A stretch of 64,000 nt of DNA from Streptomyces lienomycini (GTDB lineage: Bacteria; Actinomycetota; Actinomycetes; Streptomycetales; Streptomycetaceae). This document shows, one piece after another, positions 29,221 through 37,834 of the stretch. The stretch's first letter is position 1. The number at the start of each line of letters is the position of its first letter. The position numbers and the translations under genes are program-made. The stretch covers positions 806,001 to 870,000 of the forward strand of contig NZ_CP116257.1 of NCBI RefSeq assembly GCF_027947595.1, given 5' to 3'. The notes below the pieces were generated by a model, which ran no database searches, was not told the origin of the DNA, and saw only the letters and a program-made list of their open reading frames with translations.

Positions 29221-29342
29221 CGCCCTGATCAGCGGGTTTGTTGCCAGCGATCACTGGCGTTGTGTGAGCGGTCGGTGAATCACCGTGAATCCCCATTACC
29301 GACGGGTACACAAAGCCGTCGCGGCGTCATACCCTGCGGCTC

Positions 29343-30956
29343 ATGACGGACGCGCAGGCCCCGGAACTCACCGGCACGAACCCCCTCGCCCCCACCCCGG
29401 AGGGCGCCCGCACCGCTGCCGACGTGGTGACGCCCGAGCTGGTCGCCCAGCTCACCAAGGGTGTGGCCGGATCCGGCCGCACCGCCAACCACACCCCGTT
29501 CACCGGCGAGAAGCTGGCCGACCTGCCCGAGTCCACGCCCGAGGACGTGGCCGGCGCCTTCGAGCGGGCCCGCACCGCCCAGGCCGTGTGGGCGCGGGTG
29601 CCGGTGCGGCAGCGCGCCGCGGTGCTGCTGCACTTCCACGACCTGGTCCTCGAACGCCAGGCCGAGGTCCTCGACCTCATCCAGCTGGAGACCGGCAAGG
29701 CCCGCCTGCACGCCCACGAGGAGGTCCAGGCCGTCGCCGTCGCCGCCCGGCACTACGGCCGCAAGGCACCGGCGTACCTGCGCCCCCGGCGGCACACCGG
29801 CGCCGTACCGACCCTGACGAAGGTCACCGAGCTGCGCCACCCGCGCGGTGTCGTCGGCCAGATCGCCCCCTGGAACTACCCGCTGGAGCTGTCCGTCGGC
29901 GACGCGCTCCCCGCCTTCGTCGCGGGCAACGCCGTCGTCATGAAGCCCGACACCGAGACCTGCCTGACCGCCCTGTGGGCCCGCGACCTGCTCATCGAGG
30001 CCGGGCTGCCCGCCGAGGTCTTCCAGGTCGTCCTCGGTGAGGGCCCGGTCGTCGGCCCCGAGGTCGTCAAGCACGCCGACTACGTCTCCTTCACCGGCTC
30101 CACCCGCACCGGCCGCGAGGTCGCCCGGGGCGCCGCCGACCGCCTGGTCGGGGTCTCCCTCGAACTCGGCGGCAAGAACGCCATGCTGGTCCTCCGGGAC
30201 GCCGACGTCGAGAAGGCCGCGGCGGGCGCCGTCCGCGCCTGCTTCTCCTCGGCCGGCCAGCTCTGCATCTCCATCGAGCGGCTCTACGTCCACGAGTCCG
30301 TCGCCGACGCCTTCCTGGAGCGCTTCGCCGCCCGCACCAGGGCGATGCGGCTGGGCACCTCCCTCACCTACGGCGCCGACATGGGCTCCCTGGTGGGGGA
30401 GCGGCAGCTGGAGACCGTGCGGCGGCACGTCGCGGACGCCGTCGAGCGCGGCGCGAAGCTCGTCGCCGGCGGCACCGCCCGCCCGGACATCGGCCCGTAC
30501 TTCTACGAGCCGACCATCCTCGACGGCGTCGCCGCCCCCATGACGGTGTGCACCGAGGAGACCTTCGGCCCCGTCGTCTCCGTCCACCGCTTCACCACCG
30601 AGGACGAGGCGGTCGAGCACGCCAACTCCACGCCGTACGGCCTGAACTCCTCGGTCTGGACGAAGGACGCCCGGCGCGGCCGCGACGTCGCCGCCCGGCT
30701 GCGCACCGGCACCGTCAACATCAACGAGGGGTACGCGTCCGCCTACGGCAGCGTCCAGTCCCCGATGGGCGGCATGAAGGACTCCGGCCTCGGCCGCCGG
30801 CACGGCTCCGAGGGCATCCTCAAGTACACCGAGGCCCAGACGGTCGCCCACCAGCGCCTGCTGCCGATGGCGCCGTCGCTCGGCATGGACGACGAGAAGT
30901 ACGCGGCGTTCATGAGCCGCAGCCTGCGGCTCATGAAGACGCTCCGGTTCAGGTAG
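29343..30956 (+). CDS. gabD2: Succinate-semialdehyde dehydrogenase (NADP+)
   Basis: 537-residue aldehyde dehydrogenase that oxidises succinic semialdehyde to succinate, the last step of GABA breakdown or the 2-oxoglutarate decarboxylase bypass. Family motifs: GQIAPWNYPLELSVG, FTGSTRTGREVA, the Glu motif VSLELGGKNAML and the catalytic Cys in SSAGQLCISIERL, then EETFGPVVSV. The long C-terminal part (GSEGILKYTEAQTVAHQRL) is typical of actinobacterial GabD2. ATG 29343 is the only start before the domain. The downstream oxidoreductase may be cotranscribed across a 100-bp gap. Confidence 0.92.
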   Translation: MTDAQAPELTGTNPLAPTPEGARTAADVVTPELVAQLTKGVAGSGRTANHTPFTGEKLADLPESTPEDVAGAFERARTAQAVWARVPVRQRAAVLLHFHDLVLERQAEVLDLIQLETGKARLHAHEEVQAVAVAARHYGRKAPAYLRPRRHTGAVPTLTKVTELRHPRGVVGQIAPWNYPLELSVGDALPAFVAGNAVVMKPDTETCLTALWARDLLIEAGLPAEVFQVVLGEGPVVGPEVVKHADYVSFTGSTRTGREVARGAADRLVGVSLELGGKNAMLVLRDADVEKAAAGAVRACFSSAGQLCISIERLYVHESVADAFLERFAARTRAMRLGTSLTYGADMGSLVGERQLETVRRHVADAVERGAKLVAGGTARPDIGPYFYEPTILDGVAAPMTVCTEETFGPVVSVHRFTTEDEAVEHANSTPYGLNSSVWTKDARRGRDVAARLRTGTVNINEGYASAYGSVQSPMGGMKDSGLGRRHGSEGILKYTEAQTVAHQRLLPMAPSLGMDDEKYAAFMSRSLRLMKTLRFR

Positions 30957-30963
30957 CCGACCT

Positions 30964-31036
30964 CAGGGGCGCGGGGCTGTACCGATATGCGGCTCCGCCG
31001 CCCGGGCGCGAGAAACCACGAACGGCCCGCACGCGA
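30964..31036 (+). repeat. Dispersed Streptomyces intergenic repeat
   Basis: The stretch beginning CAGGGGCGCGGGGCTGTACC and containing GCGGCTCCGCCGC matches another element I recognise from many Streptomyces intergenic regions. It fills nearly all of the gap between gabD2 and the GMC oxidoreductase. Function unknown. Confidence 0.55.
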
Positions 31037-31056
31037 AACTCAAAGAGGAGACCCCC

Positions 31057-32847
31057 ATGCCTCAAGACGCCTACGACTACGACGTCCTGATAGTCGGCTC
31101 CGGCTTCGGCGGCTCCGTCTCCGCCCTCCGCCTCACCGAGAAGGGCTACCGCGTCGGCGTCCTGGAGGCGGGCCGCCGCTTCACCCGCGAGTCGCTGCCC
31201 AAAAACTCCTGGGACCTGAAGAACTACCTCTGGGCGCCGAAGCTCGGCATGTTCGGCATCCAGCGCATCCATCTCCTCGGCAATGTCATGGTCCTGGCGG
31301 GTGCGGGCGTCGGCGGGGGCTCCCTCAACTACGCCAACACCCTCTACGTGCCGCCGAAACCGTTCTTCGACGACCCCCAGTGGCGCGGCATCACCGACTG
31401 GCAGGAGGAGCTGACGCCGTACTACGACCAGGCCCGGCGCATGCTCGGGGTCCGCCTCAACCCGACGACGACCCCGTCCGACGTGCACCTCAAGGCCGCC
31501 GCCGAGCGGATGGGCTGCGGGGACACCTTCCACCTGGCCCCGGTCGGCGTCTTCTTCGGCGACGGCGAGGACGCCGACGGCACGGCGCGGGCGAAGCCGG
31601 GCGAGCAGGTGCCCGACCCCTACTTCGGCGGTGCCGGACCCGACCGCAGGGCCTGCAACGAGTGCGGCGAGTGCATGACCGGCTGCCGGCACGGCGCGAA
31701 GAACACCCTCAACGAGAACTACCTGTACCTCGCCGAGAAGGCCGGTGCGGTCGTGCACCCCATGACGTCGGTGGTGTCGGTCACCGACGACTCGCGCGGC
31801 GGCTTCGCCGTGGCCACGCTCCCCACCGACCGGAAGAAGAAGGGCGCGGGCCGGATCTTCACCGCCCGCCGTGTCGTCGTCGCCGCCGGCACCTACGGCA
31901 CCCAGACCCTGCTGCACCGCATGAAGGCGAGCGGCCGGCTCCCCCACCTGTCGGACAGGCTGGGCGAGCTGACCCGCACCAACTCCGAGGCCCTGGTCGG
32001 CGCCCAGACCGACGACCGGCGCTACCGCAGGGCCACCGGCGAGCCACGCGCCGACTTCACACGCGGCGTCGCGATAACCTCCTCGGTCCACCCCGACGCC
32101 AGCACCCACATCGAGCCGGTGCGCTACGGCAAGGGCTCCAACTCGATGGGCGGCCTGTCGATCCTCCAGGTCCCCTACGCCGGGCCGACCGCCTCGGGCG
32201 CGTCGCGCGTCCTGGGGTTCCTGGGACACGCGGCCAAGCACCCCGTGCTGGTCCTGCGGTCGCTCTCCAACCGCAAGTGGTCGGAGCGCACCATCATCGG
32301 CCTGGTCATGCAGTCCCTGGACAACTCCCTGACCACGCACCTCAAACCGACGGGCCTCGGCAAGGGCCTGCTCACCGCCCGCCAGGGCCACGGCTCGCCC
32401 AACCCCAAGCAGATACGGGCCGCCACCGAGGGCGCCGCCGCGCTCGCCGCCGAGATCAACGGCTTCGCCGGATCCAACGTCGGGGAGCTGATGGGCACCC
32501 CGCTCACCGCCCACTTCCTCGGCGGCTGCCCGATCGGCGCCTCACGCGAGAGCGGCGTCATCGACCCGTACCACCGGCTCTACGGCCACCCCGGCATCTC
32601 GGTCGTCGACGGTGCCGCCGTCTCGGCCAACCTCGGCGTCAACCCGTCCCTGACCATCACGGCGCAGGCCGAGCGGGCGATGTCGTACTGGCCGAACAAG
32701 GGCGAGGAGGACCCGCGTCCGGCGCAGGGCACGGAGTACCGGCGTCTGAAGCCCGTCGAGCCCACGTCCCCGGCGGTCCCGGCGGAGGCCTTCGGCGCGC
32801 TGCGGCTGCCGTTCCTGGGGATGCCGACGGTGCCGCCGAAGAAGTAG
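31057..32847 (+). CDS. GMC-family FAD oxidoreductase (cholesterol-oxidase-like)
   Basis: 596 residues from ATG 31057, with AAAGAGGAG upstream. The N-terminal FAD site is VGSGFGGSVSALRL and the C-terminal GMC block is GGCPIGASRESGVIDP with VDGAAVSANLGVNPSLTI. Homologues are annotated as cholesterol oxidases or glucose-methanol-choline oxidoreductases. A four-Cys cluster (Cys200, 203, 206, 210; CNECGECMTGC) is inserted in the middle and could bind iron-sulfur; it recurs in bacterial members of this subgroup. No Tat signal is visible, so it is probably cytoplasmic. The substrate is uncertain. Confidence 0.88.
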   Translation: MPQDAYDYDVLIVGSGFGGSVSALRLTEKGYRVGVLEAGRRFTRESLPKNSWDLKNYLWAPKLGMFGIQRIHLLGNVMVLAGAGVGGGSLNYANTLYVPPKPFFDDPQWRGITDWQEELTPYYDQARRMLGVRLNPTTTPSDVHLKAAAERMGCGDTFHLAPVGVFFGDGEDADGTARAKPGEQVPDPYFGGAGPDRRACNECGECMTGCRHGAKNTLNENYLYLAEKAGAVVHPMTSVVSVTDDSRGGFAVATLPTDRKKKGAGRIFTARRVVVAAGTYGTQTLLHRMKASGRLPHLSDRLGELTRTNSEALVGAQTDDRRYRRATGEPRADFTRGVAITSSVHPDASTHIEPVRYGKGSNSMGGLSILQVPYAGPTASGASRVLGFLGHAAKHPVLVLRSLSNRKWSERTIIGLVMQSLDNSLTTHLKPTGLGKGLLTARQGHGSPNPKQIRAATEGAAALAAEINGFAGSNVGELMGTPLTAHFLGGCPIGASRESGVIDPYHRLYGHPGISVVDGAAVSANLGVNPSLTITAQAERAMSYWPNKGEEDPRPAQGTEYRRLKPVEPTSPAVPAEAFGALRLPFLGMPTVPPKK

Positions 32848-32876
32848 CGCGGGCGGTCGCGGCCGCGGACGCGCAG

Positions 32877-32910
32877 AAGGACCTGCGCCCCCCTCCGAGC
32901 GCAGGTCCTT
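32877..32910. terminator. Bidirectional terminator
   Basis: A 12-bp perfect stem AAGGACCTGCGC (32877-32888) / GCGCAGGTCCTT (32899-32910) between convergent genes. It can serve the GMC oxidoreductase on the plus strand and the LAXTG protein on the minus strand. Confidence 0.85.
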
Positions 32911-32930
32911 CCCTTCGTGCCGTGTCGCCG

Positions 32931-34115
32931 TTACGCCTGGACACCGGCCTTGCGGCGCCGGACGACGAACAGCGCGCCGCCACCGGCGACGACCGCGAGA
33001 CCGCCGACGAGCCCGATCATCGGCAGCGCGGAGTTGGAACCGGTCTGGGCGAGGCTGCCGGTGACCGGCTTGGCGCCGCCCTGCGGCTTCAGGTCCTTGT
33101 CGACGCCCTGCGGCCGCAGGTCCTTGCCGGCGTCCTTCGGCTTCTCACCGTTCGGCTCGACGTCGTCGACGTCGCCCGGCTTGGCACTGCCGGCGGCGAG
33201 CACCGTGAAGTCGTAGGTGTCGCCGTTGCCGTAGCAGGACTTGTCCTCGCCCGCGTAGACCGCGTCGCTCACCGAGAACGCCGAACCCGCCGGGGCGTCG
33301 GCGTGGATCTTCACGCGCAGGTCGAGCGTGGCGGTGCTGTCCTTCTCCAGGGTCGGCAGGATGGCGACGATGCTCCCGGTGAAGGTGAACGCGTCCTTCC
33401 CGTCGCCGTAGGTCTCCTGGTAGGCGCTCGTCCACTTGCCGTTCTGCTTCACCTGGAACTCCGCCAGGTCCTCGTAGAGCGAGACGTCGGAGTTGAGCTC
33501 GCCGCTGTACTCGGCGAACGCGTTGATCCAGACGTTCTTGAGGTCCTTCTCGGAGTCGTTGTCGATCACGAACTCGAAGTCGTGCCAGCCGGAACCGGCG
33601 ACGATCTTGTTCGGCAGCCCGGAGATGGAGGCGCTGAGCTTCTCGTCCAGCTCGTAGGTGTCGCAGTCCTCGTAGGGGTCGAAGACGTTCTCGTCGGAGG
33701 GGTCCCCCTCGTCGCCGGAAGGCTTCCCGGCGTCGTCCGAGGGCTTGGTGTCGTCCTCGGACGGGGGCTTCACCCCGGTGCCGTCGTCCTTGGGCGGCTG
33801 CTGGCCGTCGGACGGCGTGGTCTTGTCGTCGGACGGCGTGGTCTTGTCGTCCGAGGGGTCGTTCTCGTTGCCCGCGGGCGGGTTCCCGCCGGGGGGCTGC
33901 TCCTCGGAGGAGGGGCTCTCCTCGGTCGAGGGCTTGGTGGTCTCGTCCTTGGACGAGGAGTCCTGGCCGCCTTCCTGCGTGGCGGGGCCCTGCTCCTCGG
34001 AGGAGGTGCTCGTGGACGGACCGTCCGTCGCGAAGGCGACAGGCGCCGACACGAGGGCGAGCGGAGCCAGGACGGTGGCGGCGGCCGCCGTGACCATGGC
34101 GCGGCGAAGCTTCAT
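32931..34115 (-). CDS. LAXTG-anchored surface protein
   Basis: 394 residues from ATG 34115. A signal peptide (MKLRRAMVTAAAATVLAPLA, cleaved near AFA) leads to about 115 residues of acidic Ser/Asp/Pro-rich sequence, then a folded domain from about residue 125 (YEDCDTYELDEKLSASISG) to 300 with two Cys that could form a disulfide. At the end, LAQTG plus a hydrophobic segment and RRRKAG form a sorting signal. LAXTG is the motif of class E sortases that anchor chaplins in Streptomyces, so wall anchoring is expected. Function is unknown; the low-complexity region may span the wall. Confidence 0.88.
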   Translation of the reverse strand: MKLRRAMVTAAAATVLAPLALVSAPVAFATDGPSTSTSSEEQGPATQEGGQDSSSKDETTKPSTEESPSSEEQPPGGNPPAGNENDPSDDKTTPSDDKTTPSDGQQPPKDDGTGVKPPSEDDTKPSDDAGKPSGDEGDPSDENVFDPYEDCDTYELDEKLSASISGLPNKIVAGSGWHDFEFVIDNDSEKDLKNVWINAFAEYSGELNSDVSLYEDLAEFQVKQNGKWTSAYQETYGDGKDAFTFTGSIVAILPTLEKDSTATLDLRVKIHADAPAGSAFSVSDAVYAGEDKSCYGNGDTYDFTVLAAGSAKPGDVDDVEPNGEKPKDAGKDLRPQGVDKDLKPQGGAKPVTGSLAQTGSNSALPMIGLVGGLAVVAGGGALFVVRRRKAGVQA

Positions 34116-34762
34116 GAAGACCTCGACAAATCGGGCGTACTGCGGTCTCGCAGTACGGAGGCTTTGCGGGAGGCCTCCGCGTGTGGGGGCGCGGGTGCCC
34201 ATGCGGCTCCGTGCGGAGCTGCTGTGTTTGATCAGCGGAAGCTGTGAAAAGTTGTGCTGACTTCACGTGATCTTTATGTGGTCCGCGTCACCTTCGCCCT
34301 GGTGCCTCCGTCGCGGGACGGGGAGCCGCGGGCATGGCGAAGGGCCCCGCGGGGCTGCGGCCGCGGGGCCCTTCCTCGGTCAGCACCGGCGTCAGGGCGG
34401 CACCGGTGCCTCGATGCGGCGCCGGGGGGGGGTGGGGCGCCGCAGGTCTTGCGAGCAGGTGGTGGTGAGGGGGAGGGGGAGGGGCGTCCGGGCCCGGACG
34501 GTTCCCGTCGGCCGGCCCCGGGCGTCCCCGGAGCCGGCCGTTCTCATGGGTGACCGGGCTGCTGTCCCCTGCCGTCCGGTCACTTCCTGGAGCGAGGTCC
34601 CACGGCGCACGGCACGATCCGCACGCCTCATCGCTCCAGCGAGCCACGCGTGGTTCTTTCGGGCCCGCCCCTGGCTGACACGGACACCGGGACCAACGAA
34701 GCAGCGCCCGCACCGGTCACGCGCCGTACGGGTGAGAACCTGCCCGAACTCGGGTGCGACGC
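34116..34762. other. 647-bp region without a convincing gene
   Basis: It contains the leader of the surface protein (AT-rich 34116-34290), a strong hairpin (34339-34374) and a G-rich segment, 34410-34490, with several runs of four or more G on the plus strand that could form quadruplexes. Open frames here are not in a family I know. AATs at 34660-34762 are the 3' flank of the chorismate mutase gene. Confidence 0.5.
34339..34374. terminator. Strong hairpin, possible terminator
   Basis: 14-bp stem GAAGGGCCCCGCGG (34339-34352) / CCGCGGGGCCCTTC (34361-34374) with an eight-base loop. It could end the minus-strand chorismate mutase transcript, though it is 390 bases past that stop and lacks a T-run. 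Confidence 0.5.
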
Positions 34763-35050
34763 TCAGACGCGCCCCCGGCACAGCTCCAGCAGCGTCATTG
34801 CGAGGGCCGTGCCCGGCTTGCCCAGGGCCTCGCGGTAGTGGTCGAGGACCTCCATCTCGCGGGACAGGTTCACGCGTCGGCCGCCGGATGTGATGCGTGC
34901 CTCCTGGATGACGGCGGAGACCGCCATCCGTTCCTGGATCAGACCGATGATCCGGTCGTCGAGGGAGTCGATCCGCTCGCGCGCGCCGGTGATCACGTCG
35001 GCGGCCTCGCTGGTACGGGCGCCGGTCTTGTCTGCGGTGGTGACGGTCAT
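34763..35050 (-). CDS. Chorismate mutase (intracellular AroQ type)
   Basis: Rearranges chorismate to prephenate, the branch to phenylalanine and tyrosine. The 95-residue all-helical product matches the short AroQ type seen in M. tuberculosis Rv0948c: AxERIDSLDDRIIGLIQERM, then EARITSGGRRVNLSREMEVL and the C-terminal LELCRGRV, the tail that in M. tuberculosis contacts DAHP synthase to gain activity. ATG 35050 has GAGGAG about eight bases upstream. A leader peptide with Phe and Tyr codons and a terminator precede it, suggesting attenuation control. Confidence 0.92.
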   Translation of the reverse strand: MTVTTADKTGARTSEAADVITGARERIDSLDDRIIGLIQERMAVSAVIQEARITSGGRRVNLSREMEVLDHYREALGKPGTALAMTLLELCRGRV

Positions 35051-35113
35051 GTCGGGGCTCCTCGCCGCGGTGGGCGGCGTCCCGGTCTCCGACAGGCCCC
35101 GGACACGACAGAC

Positions 35114-35138
35114 GCCCCGGGCCTTGTCGGCCCGGGGC
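35114..35138 (-). terminator. Attenuator hairpin upstream of chorismate mutase
   Basis: On the minus strand GCCCCGGGCC (35138-35129) pairs perfectly with GGCCCGGGGC (35123-35114) around the loop GACAA, followed by GTCTGTCGT. It lies between the leader-peptide stop (35164) and the gene start (35050). The leader peptide coding region contains CGGCCC, complementary to GGGCCG at the end of the first arm, which could form a competing antiterminator. Confidence 0.7.
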
Positions 35139-35163
35139 GCCTGGTAAGTCGCTTGTCAGTGGC

Positions 35164-35235
35164 TCAAGCAGCACGACCATGGCAGCCGGTGGGCCGGTTG
35201 CCATAGGTAAACAGGAAGGTCGAGTGTGTGAGCAT
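35164..35235 (-). CDS. Putative leader peptide for Phe/Tyr attenuation
   Basis: A 23-codon ORF, ATG 35235 to TGA. Its first half reads [13 protein letters not shown], placing two Phe and one Tyr codon in five positions; one Phe is TTT and the Tyr is TAT, both rare in this genome. It has no ribosome site, but a promoter places the transcription start at the ATG, so it would be translated as a leaderless mRNA. Chorismate mutase feeds Phe and Tyr synthesis, so stalling at these codons would be informative. The rest of the peptide ([10 protein letters not shown]) spans the possible antiterminator. Confidence 0.65.
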   Translation of the reverse strand: MLTHSTFLFTYGNRPTGCHGRAA

Positions 35236-35241
35236 GCGCCC

Positions 35242-35270
35242 AGTATGCCCCGCGGACGGAAGGTCTCCAA
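35242..35270 (-). promoter_or_regulatory. Promoter for the leaderless leader peptide
   Basis: Read on the minus strand: TTGGAG (35270-35265), 17-bp spacer, CATACT (35247-35242), then six bases to the ATG at 35235. Spacing places +1 on the A of the ATG, as in known leaderless Streptomyces leader peptides. Confidence 0.7.
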
Positions 35271-35453
35271 GCCGGTTCGGATGGTGAGACGTGCGGAGAC
35301 CCGCGGGGCGGTGCGCGAAGCGGCACCGAGGGCCGGGCGGACGGCCGGGCGGCCCGCCGCGGGGAGGGCCGGGCGGAGGGCGGGGCGTTCCGTCCGCCCA
35401 CCTCGGTAGAATCGGGAGTACAAGCCCCCCGCCCGACCGCCGGAAGGCACCCC

Positions 35454-37034
35454 GTGTCATCAGCGACTCCCGCTGCCGCCGCCCCCGACACCGTCCTGGT
35501 CGTCGACTTCGGCGCGCAGTACGCCCAGCTCATCGCCCGTCGTGTCCGCGAGGCGCGGGTCTACAGCGAGATCGTCCCGAGCTCCATGCCGGTCGAGGAG
35601 ATCCTCGCCAAGAACCCGGCGGCCATCATCCTCTCCGGCGGCCCCTCGTCGGTGTACGAGCCGGGCGCCCCGACCGTCGACCGCGCCCTGTTCGAGGCCG
35701 GCGTCCCCGTCTTCGGCATGTGCTACGGCTTCCAGCTGATGGCGCGGACCCTCGGCGGCACCGTCGACAACTCCGGCGCCCGTGAGTACGGCCGGACCGA
35801 CCTCACGGTCTCCAAGCCGTCCTCCACCCTCTTCGAGGGCACCCCGGCCGAGCAGGCCGTGTGGATGTCGCACGGCGACGCCTGCTCCGCCGCCCCCGAG
35901 GGCTTCACCGTCACCGGCTCCACGGACGTCGTCCCGGTCGCCGCCTTCGAGAACGACGAGAAGAAGCTCTACGGCGTCCAGTACCACCCCGAGGTCATGC
36001 ACTCCACGCACGGACAGCAGGTGCTGGAGCACTTCCTGTACCGCGGCGCGGGCCTGCGCCCCGACTGGACCACGGGCAACGTGATCGAGGAGCAGGTCGC
36101 CGCCATCCGCGAGCAGGTCGGCGACAAGCGCGCCATCTGCGGCCTGTCCGGCGGCGTGGACTCCGCGGTCGCCGCCGCCCTCGTCCAGAAGGCCATCGGC
36201 ACCCAGCTGACCTGCGTCTACGTCGACCACGGCCTGATGCGCAAGGGCGAGACCGAGCAGGTCGAGAAGGACTTCGTCGCCGCGACCGGCGTACAGCTCA
36301 AGGTCGTGGACGCCGAGGAGCGGTTCCTCAAGGCGCTGGCCGGGGTCTCCGACCCCGAGGAGAAGCGGAAGATCATCGGGCGTGAGTTCATCCGGGTCTT
36401 CGAGCAGGCGCAGCTGGAGATCCTCCAGGAGGACGGCCCCGAGGTCGCCTTCCTCGTGCAGGGCACCCTCTACCCGGACGTCGTCGAGTCCGGCGGCGGC
36501 ACCGGCACCGCCAACATCAAGTCCCACCACAACGTGGGCGGCCTCCCCGACGACATCGAGTTCGAGCTGGTCGAGCCGCTGCGCCAGCTGTTCAAGGACG
36601 AGGTCCGGATGGTCGGCGCCGAGCTGGGCCTGCCGGACGAGATCGTCCAGCGCCAGCCGTTCCCCGGCCCGGGGCTCGGCATCCGCATCGTCGGCGAGGT
36701 CACCAAGGAGCGGCTCGACCTGCTGCGCGAGGCCGACGCCATCGCCCGCGAGGAGCTGACCGCGGCCGGCCTCGACCGCGACATCTGGCAGTGCCCGGTG
36801 GTGCTGCTCGCGGACGTACGCTCCGTCGGCGTCCAGGGCGACGGCCGCACCTACGGCCACCCGATCGTCCTGCGCCCGGTCTCGTCCGAGGACGCCATGA
36901 CCGCCGACTGGTCCCGGCTGCCGTACGACGTGCTGTCCAAGATCTCGACCCGCATCACCAACGAGGTCAAGGACGTCAACCGCGTCGTCCTCGACGTGAC
37001 CTCGAAGCCGCCGGGCACGATCGAGTGGGAGTGA
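35454..37034 (+). CDS. guaA: GMP synthase (glutamine-hydrolysing)
   Basis: Converts XMP to GMP using glutamine and ATP, completing the path begun by GuaB. 526 residues from GTG 35454. The class I amidotransferase part has the nucleophile in GMCYGFQL and the His-Glu pair in QYHPEV; the ATP-pyrophosphatase part has [12 protein letters not shown] (P-loop) and the C-terminal dimer domain ends KPPGTIEWE, the family end. TAGAAT at 35407-35412 could be its -10 box. Its 3' end is three bases from the convergent PPOX gene stop. Confidence 0.98.
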   Translation: MSSATPAAAAPDTVLVVDFGAQYAQLIARRVREARVYSEIVPSSMPVEEILAKNPAAIILSGGPSSVYEPGAPTVDRALFEAGVPVFGMCYGFQLMARTLGGTVDNSGAREYGRTDLTVSKPSSTLFEGTPAEQAVWMSHGDACSAAPEGFTVTGSTDVVPVAAFENDEKKLYGVQYHPEVMHSTHGQQVLEHFLYRGAGLRPDWTTGNVIEEQVAAIREQVGDKRAICGLSGGVDSAVAAALVQKAIGTQLTCVYVDHGLMRKGETEQVEKDFVAATGVQLKVVDAEERFLKALAGVSDPEEKRKIIGREFIRVFEQAQLEILQEDGPEVAFLVQGTLYPDVVESGGGTGTANIKSHHNVGGLPDDIEFELVEPLRQLFKDEVRMVGAELGLPDEIVQRQPFPGPGLGIRIVGEVTKERLDLLREADAIAREELTAAGLDRDIWQCPVVLLADVRSVGVQGDGRTYGHPIVLRPVSSEDAMTADWSRLPYDVLSKISTRITNEVKDVNRVVLDVTSKPPGTIEWE

Positions 37035-37037
37035 CCC

Positions 37038-37523
37038 CTACGCGCGCCTGACGGTGCGCAGGGGCTTTCCGGGCTGCCAGATCTCGACGACGAGGTACGC
37101 GTCGTCCTCCACGGAGGTGCGCACGACCTCCGTCAGCTCGGTACGGAAGAGGTGGAACGGCTCCGGCGGTTCCACCTCTTTCACGTACCCGGCCCTGGTC
37201 TCCGGGTCGTCGACCTCGACCGCCCGCCCGGCGATCCGCACGTCCCCGCCGCCCATGCCGGTGCCGTCCCCCGGGTTCGCCTGGAGCGCGAAGCGCGGGT
37301 CGCGGCGCAGGTCGAGGGCCTTCAGCGAGTCCGGCATCATGCCGAACCACAGCTCGCCGCTCAGGAAACGCACCTCCAGGCCGGTGGTGCGGGGCGAGCC
37401 GTCCTTGCGGAGGGTGGCGAGGACGTGGTGCGTGTACGCGCCGAAGCGCGCCTCGACGGTGTCGGCCAGGACGGGTTCGGCGGTGGCGAAACCGGCCCAG
37501 TTCACAGCGGTGCCTGATGTCAT
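37038..37523 (-). CDS. Pyridoxamine 5'-phosphate oxidase-like protein
   Basis: 161 residues with the split-barrel fold of the PPOX/F420-dependent reductase superfamily: VLATLRKDGSPRTTGLEV, GELWFGMMPDSLKALDLRRD, and RFALQANPG. Such proteins bind FMN or F420; the exact cofactor cannot be decided here. The second half (RIAGRAVEVDDPETRAGYV) is typical of the actinobacterial subgroup. ATG 37523. Convergent with guaA, with only three bases between stops and no terminator. Confidence 0.85.
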   Translation of the reverse strand: MTSGTAVNWAGFATAEPVLADTVEARFGAYTHHVLATLRKDGSPRTTGLEVRFLSGELWFGMMPDSLKALDLRRDPRFALQANPGDGTGMGGGDVRIAGRAVEVDDPETRAGYVKEVEPPEPFHLFRTELTEVVRTSVEDDAYLVVEIWQPGKPLRTVRRA

Positions 37524-37834
37524 ACGCCGAGTGTGAACCGGAAAACCGACACCCTCTGTCGCGTATCCGGCCCGGCCCGGCCCGTATCCGTCCTCCCGGC
37601 CGGACCCTGACTCCCTCGCCCGGCCTCTGCGCCTGCCCTCTGCGCCTGACCCCCGCGGGCCGTGCGTCCGGCGTGCCCCGCGGCCGGGTCAACACGGCGA
37701 TCCGCGCGTCACCCGGGCTGAGCAGAGGTAACCGGGGGCGCCGGGCGCGTGAGGGCCGGGGTACGGCACAATTCGCAGTCGTTCCAAGGGACTTAGCGGT
37801 TTCTCTCACAGGGTGCGGAAGGCGGGCGTCGGGC
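37524..37834. other. 311-bp divergent intergenic region
   Basis: Upstream of the PPOX gene and the membrane protein. It contains a short direct repeat CCTCTGCGCCTG (about 37624 and 37638). The AT-richer part 37765-37810 could hold the promoter of the membrane protein. Open frames here are extensions of that gene with poor codon use. Confidence 0.4.

Noticed and set aside
34254..34893. Plus-strand ORFs in the gap before chorismate mutase
   Set aside because: They cross a strong hairpin and G-runs and show no recognisable domain.
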